From Paenibacillus brevis (lineage in GTDB: Bacteria; Bacillota; Bacilli; Paenibacillales; Paenibacillaceae), in assembly GCF_018919145.1 (NCBI RefSeq), contig NZ_JAHLQJ010000020.1:18393-82392 (forward strand): a stretch of DNA of 64,000 nucleotides, given 5' to 3'. The notes beneath the pieces are model-generated. The model did not search any database. It was not told the DNA's origin and saw only the letters and a list, made by a program, of their open reading frames with translations. Both the position numbers and the translations under genes were made by a program. This document shows, piece by piece, positions 44,264 through 53,741 of this stretch. Each line of letters starts with the position of its first letter. The first letter of the stretch is position 1.

Positions 44264-45300
44264 AATGAACGCACTTTCGATCTAATCGCTAGGAATATTA
44301 GAAGTGGAGCTCCTACAAAGGCTGTAACCACACCGACCTCCAGCTCGCCGGGGCTGCCGAGCAGTCTGCCTAAAATGTCCGATATCGTAAGAATAATAGC
44401 GCCTGAAAGGGCGGACATCGGGATGACAAAACGCAGATCCGGGCCCAGTACCAGCCGCATGACATGCGTCGCCAGCAATCCGATGAAGCCGATCGGACCA
44501 GCTAAGGCTGTAACAGCGCCGCATAGAATCACGCCGGCCAGAGCCGAGATCAGCCGCAGCACACCTGTGCGCACGCCCATCCCCGTCGCCACATCATCCC
44601 CTAGCGCAAGCGCATTCAGCGCCGGGGCTGTGAGGATCGCCGTCACTACGCCGATGACCAGGAACGGAGCAAGCGTCAGCACGACGCTCCAGCTGCCTGA
44701 GCCGACACTGCCCACTTGCCAGAAGCGAAATTGATCCATGACATAGGAGCGCGGAATCAGGATGGCAGATACAACAGAAGACAGGGCAGCACTAGTGGCT
44801 GCACCTGCCAAAACGAGCTTAATGGGCGTAGCGCCGCCACGCCCCATTGAGCCGATACCGAAGACGAACACTGCCGTTATTGCAGCCCCGACCAGTGCCA
44901 GCCAAATGTATTGGTGAGCGGCACTGATGTTCAGGAAGGCAATTCCGCTGACGACGAACACCGACGCGCCCGTATTGACGCCCAGAATACTGGGATCCGC
45001 AATCGGGTTACGGGTGACGGACTGCATCAACGAGCCGGATACCCCGAGAGCCGCACCACAGCATAAGGCGAACACAGTACGGGCAACCCGCTTGCGGACG
45101 ATATTCGCGCCGTAGGACTCGACATCCGGGTGGAAGAGGCCGTCAAGTAATTCTTGAAGCCTCACCACCCGGGAGCCTAGTACCAGAGAGGCTATCGCGC
45201 AGAGCACAAGTAGAGCCAGGCAGACAAATAGCACTCTTTTGAAGTTCTTCGGTACAGATGAAATTAATTTTTGTTCTGAAATATCTGAAAAATTATTCAT
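44260..45300 (-). CDS. FecCD-type siderophore ABC permease
   Basis: 346 residues, same family as its neighbour: MQSVTRNPIADPSILGVNTGASVFVV (about 91-116) and GPIGFIGLLATHVMRLVLG near 265. The start overlaps the 3' end of the binding-protein gene by eight bases, so translation is coupled. The two permeases probably form a heterodimeric channel for a ferric siderophore. Confidence 0.92.
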   Translation of the reverse strand: MNNFSDISEQKLISSVPKNFKRVLFVCLALLVLCAIASLVLGSRVVRLQELLDGLFHPDVESYGANIVRKRVARTVFALCCGAALGVSGSLMQSVTRNPIADPSILGVNTGASVFVVSGIAFLNISAAHQYIWLALVGAAITAVFVFGIGSMGRGGATPIKLVLAGAATSAALSSVVSAILIPRSYVMDQFRFWQVGSVGSGSWSVVLTLAPFLVIGVVTAILTAPALNALALGDDVATGMGVRTGVLRLISALAGVILCGAVTALAGPIGFIGLLATHVMRLVLGPDLRFVIPMSALSGAIILTISDILGRLLGSPGELEVGVVTAFVGAPLLIFLAIRSKVRSL

Positions 45301-46384
45301 TTACTTTGTCAGCGGCTGCTCCAATTAGCTTCAAATATTCATCAATCGTGTAGGCAATCGAAAGCGGGTTGGGTGTACCGGCAGCAACCAGCGGCGTATC
45401 ACTGTCAATAAAGGCTACCGAGCCTCTTTGAATGGCAGGAATTTTGCCAAGCAGGGAATCTGCTTGCAGTGCCTTCAGGAGCTCATCATTGCCGTAGCCT
45501 ACGATCAGGTCCGCATCGTTCAAGGCTTCTGCATTTTCAGCACTCAGCTTCAAGGAATAGCTTGTAGGGTCGGTAATTTGGGAGGTGATGCTCTCCGGAT
45601 ATTCCAGACCCAGCTCGTACAAGAAGGAGACGCGGGAATCGATTGGTGTGTAAATATGCAGCTGGGACATATCTTGGGCAGAGAAGTTCACCCATACAAC
45701 CTTTTTACCACTGATTTGCGGGTATGCACTTAATTTTTCAGCCACCAGGGATTCCGTATCCTTAATCAGCTGTTCGCCTTCCGCCTTCATTCCCGCACCT
45801 TCGGCATTCAGCAGCACTTGCTCCCGCCAGGTCGTAGTCCAAGGAGATGTCGGGTAAGCAACTACCGGAGCAATTTCACTCAGAAGATCGTAGTCTTCTT
45901 GGGTGATACCGGAGTATGCGGCCAGAATTACGTCTGGATTCGCATCGGAGATCGCCTCAAAATCAAGTCCGTCCGTATCCTGAAAGACGTTCGGATCGGT
46001 TACGCCAAGCTCTTGCAATTTTTCAGCTGTCCAAGGGAGAAGCCCGCTGTCATCCTGTACCCCGAAATTTGCAGCGGAGAAGCCTACAGGCACAACGCCC
46101 ATCGCGAGAAGGACGTCATGATTGGCCCACTGAATGGTCACGATACGTTCCGGCTTGCTCTCGATTATAGTTTCGCCAAGCGCATGCTTGATGACAATCG
46201 GATACGCTCCGTCAGACTCTTGAGCAGCAGGCTCATCGGTTGCTGGAGTCTGTGTGTTCTCCGCGTTGTTTTGCGCCGCAGGCGTAGTTGAATTGTTGGT
46301 CTGGCTAGAGCATCCGACCAATGCCACTACAAGGACAAGGGCAAAGATCAGGGTGAGTAATGAGGTTTTGCGATGTGTTCTCAT
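45293..46384 (-). CDS. Ferric-siderophore substrate-binding lipoprotein
   Basis: About 363 residues from ATG 46384 (GAAAGG 8 bases upstream). Lipoprotein signal with lipobox LVGC, then a Thr/Asn/Gln-rich linker and a peripla_BP_2 fold: IVTIQWANHDVLLAMGVVPVG (about 78-98), DLIVGYGNDE near 295. Binding of ferric siderophore outside the cell is inferred from the family and from a Fur box upstream. The siderophore type (catecholate, hydroxamate or citrate) cannot be told. No siderophore biosynthesis genes are in the window. Confidence 0.9.
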   Translation of the reverse strand: MRTHRKTSLLTLIFALVLVVALVGCSSQTNNSTTPAAQNNAENTQTPATDEPAAQESDGAYPIVIKHALGETIIESKPERIVTIQWANHDVLLAMGVVPVGFSAANFGVQDDSGLLPWTAEKLQELGVTDPNVFQDTDGLDFEAISDANPDVILAAYSGITQEDYDLLSEIAPVVAYPTSPWTTTWREQVLLNAEGAGMKAEGEQLIKDTESLVAEKLSAYPQISGKKVVWVNFSAQDMSQLHIYTPIDSRVSFLYELGLEYPESITSQITDPTSYSLKLSAENAEALNDADLIVGYGNDELLKALQADSLLGKIPAIQRGSVAFIDSDTPLVAAGTPNPLSIAYTIDEYLKLIGAAADKVNE

Positions 46385-46412
46385 AATCATTTCCTTTCCA
46401 GAGTGATGAAAT

Positions 46413-46427
46413 TGATAATCGTTCTCA
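46413..46427 (-). promoter_or_regulatory. Fur box of the siderophore operon
   Basis: TGATAATCGTTCTCA matches the 7-1-7 Fur consensus TGATAATNATTATCA at 12 of 14 defined positions. It lies about 30 bases upstream of the binding-protein start. Confidence 0.82.
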
Positions 46428-46480
46428 ATCATTTTAGCGTCTATGTGTTAAAGTGTCAAAGGAATTTTATGAAAAACATC

Positions 46481-47338
46481 TCAAGGCAGCTTCTCGGGAT
46501 TCATCGTCAGATACAGTTCAATTATCTTATCGTCACAGATATAAAAACTCAGGATACCTGCGAGGGCGCCCTTCTGTTCCACCACGATAGCGGGTTGATG
46601 GTTGACATTTTTAATCTCAAAGCGGAAATCCTGCGGGGCCTTATTAATGACGCCGTATAGCAGGGAAAGCACGTTGGAGGAGGATATGACTGGGCGAAGA
46701 GCGGCCCGGACGATCCCTCCGCCATCGGAGTACAGAGTGACATTTTCAGATAGAAGCTCCAGCAGAATATCCGTTTGCTGCTTTTGAAAGGCATGGATAA
46801 AGCGCTCGACCAAGGATTTGTTCCGCTCATAGCTCAAGCTTTCATCCTCGATCCGCGAGGTTCGCCGCTTGGCACGGCTGAGTATCTTACGGCAGTTATC
46901 CTCCTTCTTATCCATGATTGCGGCAATTTCCGGATAAGAGAAGCCGAGTGCCTCCCTCAATAGAAGAATAGCCCGTTCATCCGGCGCCAGGTGCTCCATC
47001 ATTCGTAAAAAGGCAATGCTCAGTCCTTCTTTTTGCAACAGAATTTCAGACGGATCGGTGCCGTCTGCTTCCTCAAGCAGCAGCGGTTCAGGATTCCAGG
47101 GCCCCGCATACTGCTCTCGCCTGTGCCGGGCCGATTTCAATTCATCAAGACAGCGGTTGGTTACAACCTTGCAGAGATACGCTTTCTTGTTCTCTATTTT
47201 TTGCGCATCCATTTGGTACGCTTTTAAAAAAGTATCCTGTACAATATCCTCGGCGTCCGTGACGGAGCCTAGCATTCGATAAGCTATGGAAAATAACAAC
47301 GGCTTGAATCGTTGGTATTCTTCGTTACTAATCTGCAT
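46481..47338 (-). CDS. ECF41-type RNA polymerase sigma factor with SnoaL-like C-terminal domain
   Basis: About 285 residues from ATG 47338; the frame is open further upstream, but that part overlaps the FAD gene. Sigma region 2 (YRMLGSVTDAEDIVQDTFLKAY, about 19-40) and region 4 (LAPDERAILLLREALGFSYPEIAAIM, about 114-139) are followed by a SnoaL-like domain. Three ECF41 hallmarks occur: WNPEP in the linker (canonical WLPEP), DGGG and the terminal NPEKLP (canonical NPDKL). In this group the C-terminal domain regulates the sigma factor in place of an anti-sigma factor. It overlaps the FAD gene end by 11 bases. Confidence 0.9.
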   Translation of the reverse strand: MQISNEEYQRFKPLLFSIAYRMLGSVTDAEDIVQDTFLKAYQMDAQKIENKKAYLCKVVTNRCLDELKSARHRREQYAGPWNPEPLLLEEADGTDPSEILLQKEGLSIAFLRMMEHLAPDERAILLLREALGFSYPEIAAIMDKKEDNCRKILSRAKRRTSRIEDESLSYERNKSLVERFIHAFQKQQTDILLELLSENVTLYSDGGGIVRAALRPVISSSNVLSLLYGVINKAPQDFRFEIKNVNHQPAIVVEQKGALAGILSFYICDDKIIELYLTMNPEKLP

Positions 47339-48623
47339 GATAGCGCCTCTTTTCCTTGGCCATGATATCCTCGGCCGCTTGCTTTGCGCTGGTAAGGGCT
47401 CCTTCCGCCAGCATGAAATCCGGAGAAGCCCAATCTCCGGCAATATATAAACCCGGGATGCTCTTTTTGAACCGGGCTAATCTCTGCTCGTCTCCGATTT
47501 GCGGCAAGCGCTGATTCACTGCGATTTGAGGGAGGAAACGGCTGTTCAGCTCGTAATTCCTCCATCCAGGCTGCATTTGCTCGAGGAATTGCTCAAGCTC
47601 GGTCCGAATCCGCTTCGGATCAGGGTGTTCCTCCGGATGATAGTATCTCAACACATGCAGAACCGCACTTGATACGTCATCAGAAAGCCTTGCGTAATTC
47701 GAGTGTACAGAAAAATAGACCGGCTCGGTTAAACTCATGGAGAATAGCTGCTTCGGATTCGGAAGCCGGGAGAGAGCAACATCAAGGGAGGCTCCTTTCA
47801 CAGGAACGAAGGCAGGCAAGGGATCCACCGGGAAATTGGCCGGTTGTTCGGCTAGGACGCGGCTCAGCTCAAGAGGGGCTCCTGTCCATAACACATTTCT
47901 CCCCCAGACCTTCTCGTCATCGGAGAGTATGACTTTGAAAAGGCCGTGCTGTTCGGTATTCATCTGTTTAAAGCACTTCTGCGATTGCACCTGCACGCCC
48001 GAGATCACCGCCCGATTATGAAGCTGGTCGATCAGACTCTGCCAGCCGTGATCCAGATACAGCACCCCGCTTAGGACTGTCTTGATATGGGATACAATGA
48101 CCTTCGCGCTTGCCAGATCGGGAGCATGGCAATACGTAGCGAGTCTTCCGAGTAAATAGAGCAAGGACTGCACCGGGGCGGAGCCGGTCATTCGCCGAAC
48201 CCACTGTTCAAAGGTCTGATGCGATAGTTTGCCAGGATCAGCTGAACTTATCTGGAGCAGCACCTTGGCCCACTCCATGCGTTCCCTTGCCTGAAGCAGA
48301 CGTGTAGTAGCCAGGCCCGATAGCGTGAAAGGGGCTGCATAAGCCAACCCCTCTTTCATGAGCTGACCGCCCAGCTTCGGCGGCTTGCCCGAGAACTCTA
48401 TATCCAACTCTTCGAGAATGGATACGGCTTTTCCTTTTTGGGGCAGCGCATGAGGACCCAGATTGAAATACTGATGTCCGATCCGCTGTGTTCTCGCCCT
48501 TCCGCCAACCTCAGCTCCTTTTTCCAATACTAAAATGGATAAGCCGTTTCCTGCCAAGCAATTAGCCGCCACTAAACCCGCAAGGCCGCCGCCGACAATA
48601 ACAACATCCCAAGTGTGAGTCAT
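47328..48623 (-). CDS. FAD-dependent amine-oxidase/phytoene-dehydrogenase-like oxidoreductase
   Basis: About 431 residues from ATG 48623 (GGAGG 8 bases upstream). N-terminal dinucleotide motif VVIVGGGLAGLVAANCLA, then VLEKGAEVGGRARTQ, the standard FAD-binding start of NAD(P)-binding_8/amine oxidase proteins. The late IAGDWASPDFMLAEGALTSAKQAA contacts FAD. It does not look like a true carotenoid enzyme by context. It is first in an operon with the ECF41 sigma gene, the type of partner reported for ECF41 systems, and is preceded by an ECF41-like promoter. Confidence 0.88.
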   Translation of the reverse strand: MTHTWDVVIVGGGLAGLVAANCLAGNGLSILVLEKGAEVGGRARTQRIGHQYFNLGPHALPQKGKAVSILEELDIEFSGKPPKLGGQLMKEGLAYAAPFTLSGLATTRLLQARERMEWAKVLLQISSADPGKLSHQTFEQWVRRMTGSAPVQSLLYLLGRLATYCHAPDLASAKVIVSHIKTVLSGVLYLDHGWQSLIDQLHNRAVISGVQVQSQKCFKQMNTEQHGLFKVILSDDEKVWGRNVLWTGAPLELSRVLAEQPANFPVDPLPAFVPVKGASLDVALSRLPNPKQLFSMSLTEPVYFSVHSNYARLSDDVSSAVLHVLRYYHPEEHPDPKRIRTELEQFLEQMQPGWRNYELNSRFLPQIAVNQRLPQIGDEQRLARFKKSIPGLYIAGDWASPDFMLAEGALTSAKQAAEDIMAKEKRRYHAD

Positions 48624-48660
48624 AAGGTACACCTCCTGTTATTCTTTCCTAATAATCAAG

Positions 48661-48687
48661 ACGACAAGGGAGGGATAGCTGTGACAG
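48661..48687 (-). promoter_or_regulatory. ECF41-type promoter upstream of the FAD oxidoreductase gene
   Basis: On the minus strand TGTCACA (plus 48681-48687) and CGTC (plus 48661-48664) are separated by 16 bases. This matches the ECF41 target promoter (TGTCACA, about 16, CGTC). It lies 38 bases before the start at 48623, so the sigma factor probably drives its own operon. Confidence 0.85.
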
Positions 48688-48783
48688 CGATTGGTGAAAT
48701 GGTGAAGCAATATGCATAGTTTAGAACGGGCTGTACAAACTAGGGCGGATGTATAATCAATCAATATTGAAGGAGGCCATCCA

Positions 48784-49422
48784 ATGCAATCCCAACAGCC
48801 CCAAAATCACCAGAACCTTCATACAGGCATCGTTCCTCCGCAATTGAATCACGGCGGACATGAAATGTTCGACGTTCATGAAGTTCTGGCCGGCGCGATT
48901 AACACGATAAACACCTACACCATGTTAAGCGGACACGTTCAAGATCCTGAGCTTCGCGACATTCTGCAGCGGCAGAAGCAATTCATGACAACCGAGTATA
49001 ACACCACGCTGGAGTGCTTCAAGACAGGACAAGATCCGGCCGTACCGACACAAAGCTACAGCATGAAGCAGGGGAACGACTTCACCTACGGGATGAAGCC
49101 CAGCCCGCCGCAAAAGCCGTTGCAGTCCATAGCGGAAATCAACGACGGAACGATTGCCTTAAGTATGCTGAATGCCGTGAAAGGCGGGGCCGCGATCAAG
49201 ACAAGCGCGGCGATGGAAGTGACTAACCCGGTGGTTCGGCGTGTATTGGCTGACTCGCTTCCCAACTGCATCGAAATGGCTTATGAAATCTCGCTTTACC
49301 AGAATAAGCATGGTTATTATCAGGTGCCGCAACTGGCGGAACAGGACATGCAGATCATGCAGAATGGTTATGCCCCTTGCCCGACCCAACCGCAAATGCC
49401 GGGAACGCAAGGTTTTCATTAA
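48784..49422 (+). CDS. CotF-type spore coat protein
   Basis: 212 residues. The N-terminal Gln/Asn/His-rich stretch leads into a ferritin-like helical coat protein F domain (about 28-190): FDVHEVLAGAINTINTYTML, then PELRDILQRQKQFMTTEY, and a second helical pair INDGTIALSMLNAVKGGAAI. A Pro/Gln-rich tail follows. Members are structural components of the endospore coat made in the mother cell. AGGAGG lies upstream; a TATAAT-like element is 22 bases before it, but sporulation sigma dependence was not resolved. Confidence 0.85.
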   Translation: MQSQQPQNHQNLHTGIVPPQLNHGGHEMFDVHEVLAGAINTINTYTMLSGHVQDPELRDILQRQKQFMTTEYNTTLECFKTGQDPAVPTQSYSMKQGNDFTYGMKPSPPQKPLQSIAEINDGTIALSMLNAVKGGAAIKTSAAMEVTNPVVRRVLADSLPNCIEMAYEISLYQNKHGYYQVPQLAEQDMQIMQNGYAPCPTQPQMPGTQGFH

Positions 49423-49432
49423 AGCGGACCCT

Positions 49433-49461
49433 AGCGCTTCCTTTCGAGGAGCGCTTTTTTT
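49433..49461 (+). terminator. Terminator of the coat protein gene
   Basis: AGCGCTTCCT with AGGAGCGCT (one bulge), loop TTCG, then seven T. Confidence 0.88.
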
Positions 49462-49598
49462 ATGGATAGGGAGTACATAGGTGTTTATTGATTAAGGAAT
49501 TTTTTGAGGTCGAATGGGAATTTGGAGGTATCGCGGTTTTAAAAGGTTAAAATATAATATATAATGAAAGCGATTTCAGTTGGAGGGAGAGTTGCGGA

Positions 49599-51014
49599 AT
49601 GGGTGCCATGCGGATCGAACAGGACTTTCTAGGCTCGAAAGAGATTCCCGGCCATGCATATTACGGAATTCAGACGCTCAGGGCCGTTGAAAATTTCCAG
49701 ATTACCGGTTATCGAATTCATGAAGAATTGATCAGGGCACTGGCGATGGTCAAGAAGGCGGCCGCGCTGGCGAATATGGAGACGAACCGTCTTGACCCGA
49801 TCATCGGCGAGCCCATCGTCCAGGCGGCTGAGGAGCTTATTCAGGGGAAGTGGCAGGATCAGATCATCGTCGACCCGATCCAGGGCGGAGCGGGAACCTC
49901 CATCAACATGAACGTAAACGAGGTCATTGCCAACCGGGCGATTGAATTGATGGGAAGGGAGAAGGGCAACTATTCTCTTTGTAGTCCCAACACCCACGTC
50001 AACATGTCGCAATCCACCAATGATGCCTTTCCAACAGCCATTCATATTGCCGTCTTGAAGCAACTGGAGAAGCTGCTTACCGTGATGGAAGATATGCATA
50101 ATGTGATTCACCAGAAGGGACAGGAGTTCAGTCACGTCATCAAAATGGGAAGAACTCATCTGCAGGATGCCGTGCCGATTCGGCTTGGACAAGAGTTTGA
50201 GGCCTACAGCCGGGTAGTGGCAAGGGATATGAAGCGGATTATGCAGTCCCGCAAGCATTTATATGAGTTGAATATGGGGGCTACCGCTGTTGGAACCGGA
50301 TTGAATGCCGATCCCCGGTATATGACCTCCGTAGTGCAGCAGCTCAAGGCGTTAAGCGGATTGCCGCTGGAACAGGCCGAGCATCTGGTGGACGCTACGC
50401 AAAATACGGACGCCTATACGGAAGTATCTGCCGCGCTCAAAATCAGCATGATCAACATGTCCAAGATCGCCAACGACCTGCGCCTGATGGCTTCCGGTCC
50501 GAGAGCGGGACTTGGCGAGATCACCTTGCCTGCCCGTCAGCCCGGCTCCTCGATCATGCCCGGCAAGGTGAATCCGGTCATGCCGGAGATGATTAATCAG
50601 ATCGCCTTTCAGGTCATCGGCAATGACCACACCATCTGCCTGGCTTCGGAGGCGGGACAACTGGAGCTGAATGTGATGGAGCCCGTTCTTGTATTTAACC
50701 TGCTGCAATCCATCAGTATGATGATTCAGGGCTTTCGCTCATTTACGAATTATTGCCTCAAGGGCATCCAGGCCAATGAAGACAAGCTGCGGGAGTATGT
50801 TGAGCAGAGCGTAGGGATCATGACGGCGGTCAACCCGTATATCGGATATGAGACTGCTGCAAAGATTGCTCAAGAGGCCATAGCCACCGGAGCCTCGATC
50901 CGCGATCTCTGCCTAAAATATAACGTGTTGACCGGCGAGCAGTTGGATCTGATTCTGGACCCGTTCGAGATGACGCATCCCGGCATAGCCGGCGCGGATA
51001 TATTGAAGAAATGA
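49599..51014 (+). CDS. aspA: Aspartate ammonia-lyase
   Basis: 471 residues, full length for the aspartase/fumarase superfamily. The sequence follows B. subtilis aspartase (AnsB) closely: AYYGIQTLRAVENFQITGY near residue 20, PIQGGAGTS, MGRTHLQDAVPIRLGQEF, and the catalytic loop GSSIMPGKVNP (about 320-330). It reversibly deaminates L-aspartate to fumarate and ammonia. It is not next to an asparaginase gene here, unlike the ans operon. GGAGGGAGAG precedes ATG 49599. Confidence 0.95.
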   Translation: MGAMRIEQDFLGSKEIPGHAYYGIQTLRAVENFQITGYRIHEELIRALAMVKKAAALANMETNRLDPIIGEPIVQAAEELIQGKWQDQIIVDPIQGGAGTSINMNVNEVIANRAIELMGREKGNYSLCSPNTHVNMSQSTNDAFPTAIHIAVLKQLEKLLTVMEDMHNVIHQKGQEFSHVIKMGRTHLQDAVPIRLGQEFEAYSRVVARDMKRIMQSRKHLYELNMGATAVGTGLNADPRYMTSVVQQLKALSGLPLEQAEHLVDATQNTDAYTEVSAALKISMINMSKIANDLRLMASGPRAGLGEITLPARQPGSSIMPGKVNPVMPEMINQIAFQVIGNDHTICLASEAGQLELNVMEPVLVFNLLQSISMMIQGFRSFTNYCLKGIQANEDKLREYVEQSVGIMTAVNPYIGYETAAKIAQEAIATGASIRDLCLKYNVLTGEQLDLILDPFEMTHPGIAGADILKK

Positions 51015-51142
51015 CAGAAATATCAAGCGGCGAATGGGGGGATGCTTCTAATGCGTCTAATACCTTGGTTCGCCGTATCTTTTTCAAGTCGAAATTAAAG
51101 GGAAAAGGATATGAAGCGTTTAAATATAAGGAGATGTTTAGG

Positions 51143-51484
51143 ATGAATCAAGAAGTCATCGAATTTATTGATGCGGTGAGGGAACCTTGGCAACAGCAAT
51201 TGTGCACGACGCTTAGAGAGATTGTTATTTCGGCCATTCCCGATGTCCAGGAGCGAATCCAATATAAGAAGCCTCATTTTCTAAAAAACGGAAAGTATGC
51301 GGCGGTTATTTCTACATCAAAGGATGCCGTCAGCTTCACCCTTTTTAATACGGTGAATATGACTTTGCCGGAAGGCTTCGAAGGCCCGCCGGAGCGTAAG
51401 ACGCTCAAATTGAAGAAGGGCCAGGAAGCGGATCGTGATCTCCTGTCCCCGCTGGTGAGTCAAGCTGCATCAGAGCTCGGCTAG
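51143..51484 (+). CDS. DUF1801-like (YdhG family) small protein
   Basis: 113 residues from ATG 51143, with AAGGAG 9 bases upstream; the frame is open upstream to 51011, overlapping the aspartase end. The core IPDVQERIQYKKPHFLKNGKYAAVIS followed by a beta-rich half is typical of DUF1801/YdhG proteins, which adopt an alpha/beta fold related to frataxin. Function unknown; a link to iron or metal handling has been proposed for some members. It follows the aspartase gene by 128 bases. Confidence 0.75.
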   Translation: MNQEVIEFIDAVREPWQQQLCTTLREIVISAIPDVQERIQYKKPHFLKNGKYAAVISTSKDAVSFTLFNTVNMTLPEGFEGPPERKTLKLKKGQEADRDLLSPLVSQAASELG

Positions 51485-51613
51485 ATCGGGGAGGGGAGAA
51501 GATGTCAGGCACACCTTAACTACGATTTCCAAGGATGATCCGCATTACTTATGATAAACTAGGGGCATTTTTCTAATTTTACAGAGATTTACGAAAGCGG
51601 GATAACGGAAGAG

Positions 51614-53569
51614 ATGAAACGACTAACGATAGGCTTGTTTGCCCATGTGGATGCAGGAAAGACAACTTTTGCGGAGCAGTTGCTCTACCATACGAACAGT
51701 ATCCGGTCGCGGGGGCGGGTGGATCATCAGGATGCCTATCTGGACAGCCACGAAATTGAGCGGGCAAGGGGCATTACGGTGTTCGCCGACCAGGCGATTA
51801 TGGAATATAAAGGCGACAAGTACCATTTGATCGATACGCCCGGACACGTCGACTTCTCTCCGGAGATGGAGCGGGCACTTCAAATTATCGATTATGCGGT
51901 TGTGATTGTCAGTGCGGTGGAAGGAGTCCAGGGTCATACGGAGACCGTCTGGCAGCTGCTGCGAAAGCATGAAATCCCGACCTTCTTCTTCATCAATAAG
52001 GCTGACCGGGTGGGGGCAGATATCTCGCAGGTGGAGGAGGATATCCGCCAGCAGCTTACAGGGGATATCGGCAGTCTCACGGAAGGCTTTGTGGATGGCA
52101 GGGTCGCTGAGCCGCTAAGGGAAATGATGGCGGAGCGGGATGAATCCCTGCTAGAAGCCTTTCTGGAGGGAAAAGACGATCCTGATTTCTGGCTGGACGG
52201 CTTACGGGGAATGATCCGGGATGGCCGTCTGTTCCCGTATGCCTACGGCTCAGCGCTTCAGGATACAGGGGTTGTGGAATTCCTTGAACAGATGCATTTG
52301 CTTACGGTTGCTGATTATGATGGGGATGCTCCATTCGGAGGCCGAATCTACAAGATCAAGCACGACGAAGCTGGGGTACGGCACACGTTCATTAAAGCGG
52401 AAAGCGGTCGGCTGCGAGTTCGCGACCTGTTGGTCTATGCTACCGGTGAACAGCGGGTTGAAGAGAAGATCACTCGCTTGCTTTGGGTGAATGGAGCCAA
52501 AACCCAGACGGTAGAGCAGGCGGAGGCTGGTGATTTGTTTGCTGTTCTTGGTCTGTCTGCAGCCGAGGTCGGGCAAGGACTGGGACAGGTTGAAGATAAG
52601 CTGGTATACGATTCGGAGCCGACCTTGCAGGCGAAGGTGGAATTCCCTGCTGTGCTTCATGTCCAGCAAGTGCTGGGAGCATTCCGTCTGTTGAATGCGG
52701 AGGACCCTTCATTAAATGTTGTCTGGAACGAGAGCTTGCAGGAGATTCATATTCGCGTAATGGGCTTGATTCAGCTTGAAGTGCTGGAGCAGCTTGTGAA
52801 GGAACGGTTCGGATTTGCCATCACGTTCGGCCAGCCGGAAATTCTTTATAAAGAGACGATTCAGTCCTCAGTTACAGGATACGGTCATTTCGAACCGCTC
52901 AGGCATTATGCAGAGGTGCATTTACTGCTGGAGCCCGGAGAGCGGGGCAGCGGTCTCGGGTTCACCAGCGTGTGCCATCCGGATAATCTAGGCTATAATT
53001 ACCAGAACCTGATCCAAACCCATCTGTATGAACGGGAGCATCATGGACTGCTGACCGGTATGCCGGTGACGGATTTGAAGATTACGCTCCTCCGGGGCGC
53101 TGCGCACAAGGAGCATACCCATGGAGGCGACTTCCGCGAGGCAACGTTCCGCGCGCTGCGCCAAGGGTTGGAGAAGGCAGAGAATGTGCTGCTTGAGCCT
53201 TTTTATAATATCAAAATCAAAGTGAGCATTGACGAGATGGGCAGGGTTCTTTCCGATATCCAGCGGGCTTCAGGCACCTTTGAACCGCCGCAGACATCGG
53301 AGGGTCAAGCGGTCATCACCGGGAGGGTACCCGTCTCCACCTTCATGAGCTACAGCACGGAATTTGCATCGTTCACACATGGGCGGGGCAGTATCCGCTG
53401 TGTGTTCGGCGGTTACGACCGGTGCCATAATCCGGAGGAAGTGATAGAACGGCTAGGCTACCGGAAGGAGGCCGACCCGCTCTACACCTCCTCCTCGATT
53501 TTCTGTGCCAAGGGAGCTGGTTACTCCTTGCCTTGGGAGGAGGCGGAAGCCAAGATGCACCTTTTGTAA
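51614..53569 (+). CDS. Tet(M)-like ribosomal protection GTPase
   Basis: 651 residues, the size of Tet(M)/Tet(O) and otrA proteins. G1 AHVDAGKTT (about 10-18), G2 in RARGIT, G3 DTPGHVDF (about 76-83) and G4 NKAD (about 130) are intact. Domains II to V follow in EF-G order. Such GTPases bind ribosomes and dislodge tetracycline. Several residues differ from mobile Tet(M) (for example AHVDAGKT in place of GHVDAGKT), so this is a diverged chromosomal homologue; resistance is not proven. No attenuation leader or mobile element is next to it. Confidence 0.88.
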   Translation: MKRLTIGLFAHVDAGKTTFAEQLLYHTNSIRSRGRVDHQDAYLDSHEIERARGITVFADQAIMEYKGDKYHLIDTPGHVDFSPEMERALQIIDYAVVIVSAVEGVQGHTETVWQLLRKHEIPTFFFINKADRVGADISQVEEDIRQQLTGDIGSLTEGFVDGRVAEPLREMMAERDESLLEAFLEGKDDPDFWLDGLRGMIRDGRLFPYAYGSALQDTGVVEFLEQMHLLTVADYDGDAPFGGRIYKIKHDEAGVRHTFIKAESGRLRVRDLLVYATGEQRVEEKITRLLWVNGAKTQTVEQAEAGDLFAVLGLSAAEVGQGLGQVEDKLVYDSEPTLQAKVEFPAVLHVQQVLGAFRLLNAEDPSLNVVWNESLQEIHIRVMGLIQLEVLEQLVKERFGFAITFGQPEILYKETIQSSVTGYGHFEPLRHYAEVHLLLEPGERGSGLGFTSVCHPDNLGYNYQNLIQTHLYEREHHGLLTGMPVTDLKITLLRGAAHKEHTHGGDFREATFRALRQGLEKAENVLLEPFYNIKIKVSIDEMGRVLSDIQRASGTFEPPQTSEGQAVITGRVPVSTFMSYSTEFASFTHGRGSIRCVFGGYDRCHNPEEVIERLGYRKEADPLYTSSSIFCAKGAGYSLPWEEAEAKMHLL

Positions 53570-53741
53570 GCAGGGAAGCTTTTGGAGATTTCCGGGTATA
53601 AGGACTCCATATTTTTGTGAATAGCAGAATAAAATGGGATTATATGACTACTCACGCTTGTTCCTCTGTGATAAGATGTGATTAATTTTACAGTTTTAGC
53701 AATAGTAGTCGCCTTTCTGGAATCAAAAAAGGAGTTTAAAT

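Noticed and set aside
47328..48623. Reading the FAD oxidoreductase as a carotenoid (phytoene) desaturase
   Set aside because: Only the general FAD-binding signatures match, and no carotenoid genes are nearby. The ECF41 context points elsewhere.
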